Assembly (NCBI GenBank): GCA_021817355.1
Contig: JAKAVI010000144.1
Location: 1-28,075, forward strand
From: Pseudomonadota bacterium
GTDB taxonomy: Bacteria; Pseudomonadota; Alphaproteobacteria; Micropepsales; Micropepsaceae
DNA length: 28,075 nucleotides
Reading direction: 5' to 3'
In this document: positions 26,262-28,075 of the stretch, piece after piece
Layout: each line of letters begins with the position of its first letter
How positions within the stretch are numbered: position 1 is the first letter of the stretch
Position numbers and translations under genes: made by a program
Notes under the pieces: generated by a model
What the model was told of the DNA's origin: nothing
Database searches by the model: none
Seen by the model: only the letters and a program-made list of their open reading frames with translations

Positions 26262-28075
26262 TCAGAAGAACTTATAGCTGAAAGTTATGCCATAGGTCCG
26301 GGGCATGCCGGTGTAGTGCACGAGCACGTCGTTCACGTGGGCTGCGCCAGTCCAGTAATATTGGTCAAACACGTTATGGGCCCAGATCTGGAACGTCCAC
26401 TTGTCGGTCTCAACGCCAGCGCGCAGATCGACGAGCGTGCGTGCCGGAATGTCGAGTACGTTCGGTGGCAACAACGCGGAATTGCGATCATAAAAGAAAC
26501 CGCTCGTGCCGCTCTGATAGTTGATGTTGGTCCCGACAAACCCCATCAGCATACCCTTGAGCGGCCACTCATAGGAGGCACCAAGGTTTCCTGCCCATTT
26601 GGGTGTTGAGGGGAAGGCCTCGCCAGTCAGATTGGAGTACTGATTGAAGGGGTCGAAGTTGTAGAACTGCCCGCCCACACAGTTTGGCCCGGCCGAACAA
26701 CCATCAATCTGACTCTGTACGAAGGTGACGGCAGGATTGAGGCTAAGGCCGGGGATCGGCATCCAGTCGGCGGAAAGCTCGAAGCCCTCGATATGCGATC
26801 TTGGAACATTGATCAGCTTGGGCAGGGGCCCGAACACCGGGTCAACAATGGCGCCCAGAAGCTGCTTGTCTTTATAGTCGTAATAGAAGGCCGCCCCGTT
26901 CAGCTGCAGCGTATCGTGTATCAGGGTGGATTTGAAACCCACTTCGTAGGCCAGAAGGCCTTCCTGCCTGGCTGGGGCCAATTGCGTGTAGCTTGAGGTT
27001 GCAACCGTCGGGTAAGCGCCTTCCTTCCAACCCTGACTGATGTTGAAATAAAGCAGGGTTCCCCGCCACGCCTTCCAGTTGAGGCCGGTGCGCCAGGAAA
27101 CATTGTTCTGGTCGAGCGTGCCGGTGAAATACTGAGGATTGAAGGTTGGTCCCGGACCCGTCGTTGCGCACTGGCCCGGCCCCACATTGACGCCATTGCC
27201 GCCGGGCGACGCCCCAGGTTGCAGATATTGGGCTGGGGTGATGTTGCCGTGCAGGAGCTCCAGAAGATTCTGGATCTGCTGCGATACTGTCGCCCAGGTG
27301 CCGTCCCCGCCATCATTGCCGCAGCCGTGGAAACTCTTGTTGGTCTGCGTGTAGCGCGCACCAGCCTGGAACGTGAGGGTGCGGGTAATCGGGTACTGCA
27401 TGTTGGCGTAGCCGGCGTAGATCGAGGTCTGCTGCTGATCTACGGGCTGGGTTGGACCCAGATAGGTGAAATAATAGAGCGGCACCCCGGTGAGGTTAAT
27501 GCCGGTGCAGTTGAAGACTCCGCACAACACAGACCCCGGCAACGCCGTGGGGCTTGCGGTTGAACCACCATAGGTCTGCAGGAAGTGGTCATAGGTGCTG
27601 TCCGACTCATAATTGCCGCCCACCATCCAGTGGCCCTTGCCGCTGAAGTTACCGGACACGCGCAGTTCCTGGTAGGTGGTGGTGATGTAGCCGCTCTGCA
27701 GCGACTCATAGTCCTGATAGATCGTGCCATCCCCTTCGATGGTGGAATGGCGATCGAAATGCTCGAACAGCGTCAGAGAGGTGACCGTGATGTCCGACGG
27801 CAGCTTGTAGTCGAGCCGCAGGGCCGCCGAGAACATGTCGTTGCGATTGCGCGCCGGTGCGCAGGAGGTGGAGGTCGTCGGCTTTACGCTTCCGATCGGC
27901 GTCGTCCCGAAGGGCGGATCGAGCGGAGAGGTATTGACGCAGGCACTCCAGTCGGCAGCGCGGTCATTATGCGGCGCGAAAGGATAATGGTAGCCCTGGC
28001 CGATGGAACCGAACTGGTTGAAGGGATAGACCCCGAGGCGCGGATCAAGACCGCTGACCGCGCTGAGGACCGCGA
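26262..28075 (-). CDS. TonB-dependent outer-membrane receptor (N-terminus off the window)
   Basis: This is the C-terminal 604 residues of a 22-strand barrel receptor that imports a substrate across the outer membrane with TonB energy. Alternating aromatic strands are typical (TFQAGARYTQTNKSF, WRTGLNWKAWRGTLLYFNIS, NPAVTFVQSQIDG, VDLRAGVETDKWTFQIWAHN). The end GITFSYKFF has the terminal Phe recognised by the BAM complex. The plug domain, TonB box and signal peptide would lie beyond the right edge, where the frame is still open. Extracellular loops carry cysteine pairs (CGVFNC, CSAGPNC) that may be disulfide-bonded. The substrate cannot be read from this part; a sphingomonad-type general receptor is plausible. 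The gene ends at a strong terminator. Confidence 0.96.
   Translation of the reverse strand, partial: AVLSAVSGLDPRLGVYPFNQFGSIGQGYHYPFAPHNDRAADWSACVNTSPLDPPFGTTPIGSVKPTTSTSCAPARNRNDMFSAALRLDYKLPSDITVTSLTLFEHFDRHSTIEGDGTIYQDYESLQSGYITTTYQELRVSGNFSGKGHWMVGGNYESDSTYDHFLQTYGGSTASPTALPGSVLCGVFNCTGINLTGVPLYYFTYLGPTQPVDQQQTSIYAGYANMQYPITRTLTFQAGARYTQTNKSFHGCGNDGGDGTWATVSQQIQNLLELLHGNITPAQYLQPGASPGGNGVNVGPGQCATTGPGPTFNPQYFTGTLDQNNVSWRTGLNWKAWRGTLLYFNISQGWKEGAYPTVATSSYTQLAPARQEGLLAYEVGFKSTLIHDTLQLNGAAFYYDYKDKQLLGAIVDPVFGPLPKLINVPRSHIEGFELSADWMPIPGLSLNPAVTFVQSQIDGCSAGPNCVGGQFYNFDPFNQYSNLTGEAFPSTPKWAGNLGASYEWPLKGMLMGFVGTNINYQSGTSGFFYDRNSALLPPNVLDIPARTLVDLRAGVETDKWTFQIWAHNVFDQYYWTGAAHVNDVLVHYTGMPRTYGITFSYKFF

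Noticed and set aside
1..28075. CRISPR arrays, tRNA/rRNA genes and insertion-sequence ends
   Set aside because: I looked for regular direct repeats, cloverleaf patterns, transposase motifs and terminal inverted repeats and saw none that hold up by eye.

Overview
The window looks like a GC-rich, Gram-negative chromosome, most likely an alphaproteobacterium of sphingomonad or acetobacter type. The grounds are an outer-membrane TonB-dependent receptor, a CusCBA tripartite efflux system, an ABC permease fused to an M1 peptidase, and high GC at third codon positions. The taxonomic placement is inference.

Region 1 (1-10 kb) is a catabolic or lipid-modifying island of two leftward gene sets with a rightward TetR regulator between them. 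The left set holds a zinc alcohol dehydrogenase (cut by the window edge), a two-domain lipocalin-like (CrtC/AttH-type) protein and perhaps a small ORF. The right set (9982 down to 3765) encodes three tandem FAD-dependent CrtI/PYROXD2-like oxidoreductases, two small paralogous membrane-tethered proteins of no known family, and an adrenodoxin-type 2Fe-2S ferredoxin. These genes are packed with 4-base overlaps or gaps of about 42-46 bases, so they very probably form one operon. A near-perfect 20-bp palindrome at 2651-2670 is the best candidate operator for the TetR protein. This operon is the strongest candidate for an undescribed system: redox chemistry on a hydrophobic, perhaps isoprenoid- or steroid-like, substrate at the membrane.

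Region 2 (10-18.5 kb) starts with about 1 kb without a convincing gene. It is followed by a VapBC-like toxin-antitoxin pair whose AbrB-type antitoxin carries a one-base frameshift, and a two-gene ABC operon (ATPase, then a permease fused to an M1 metallopeptidase). A TRIC/UPF0126 membrane protein comes next, directly downstream of the decayed remains of an M20 amidohydrolase.

Region 3 (18.5-25.2 kb) is a leftward copper/silver resistance operon: a small Cys/Met/His-containing exported protein, then cusC, cusB and cusA. The last three are linked by ATGA stop-start overlaps. The three CusA methionines and three CusB methionines that bind Cu(I)/Ag(I) in E. coli are all present, but the CusA proton-relay lysine is replaced by isoleucine.

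Region 4 (25.2-28 kb) is a gene-poor kilobase with possible coding relics, then a leftward TonB-dependent receptor that runs off the right edge and ends at a strong intrinsic terminator.
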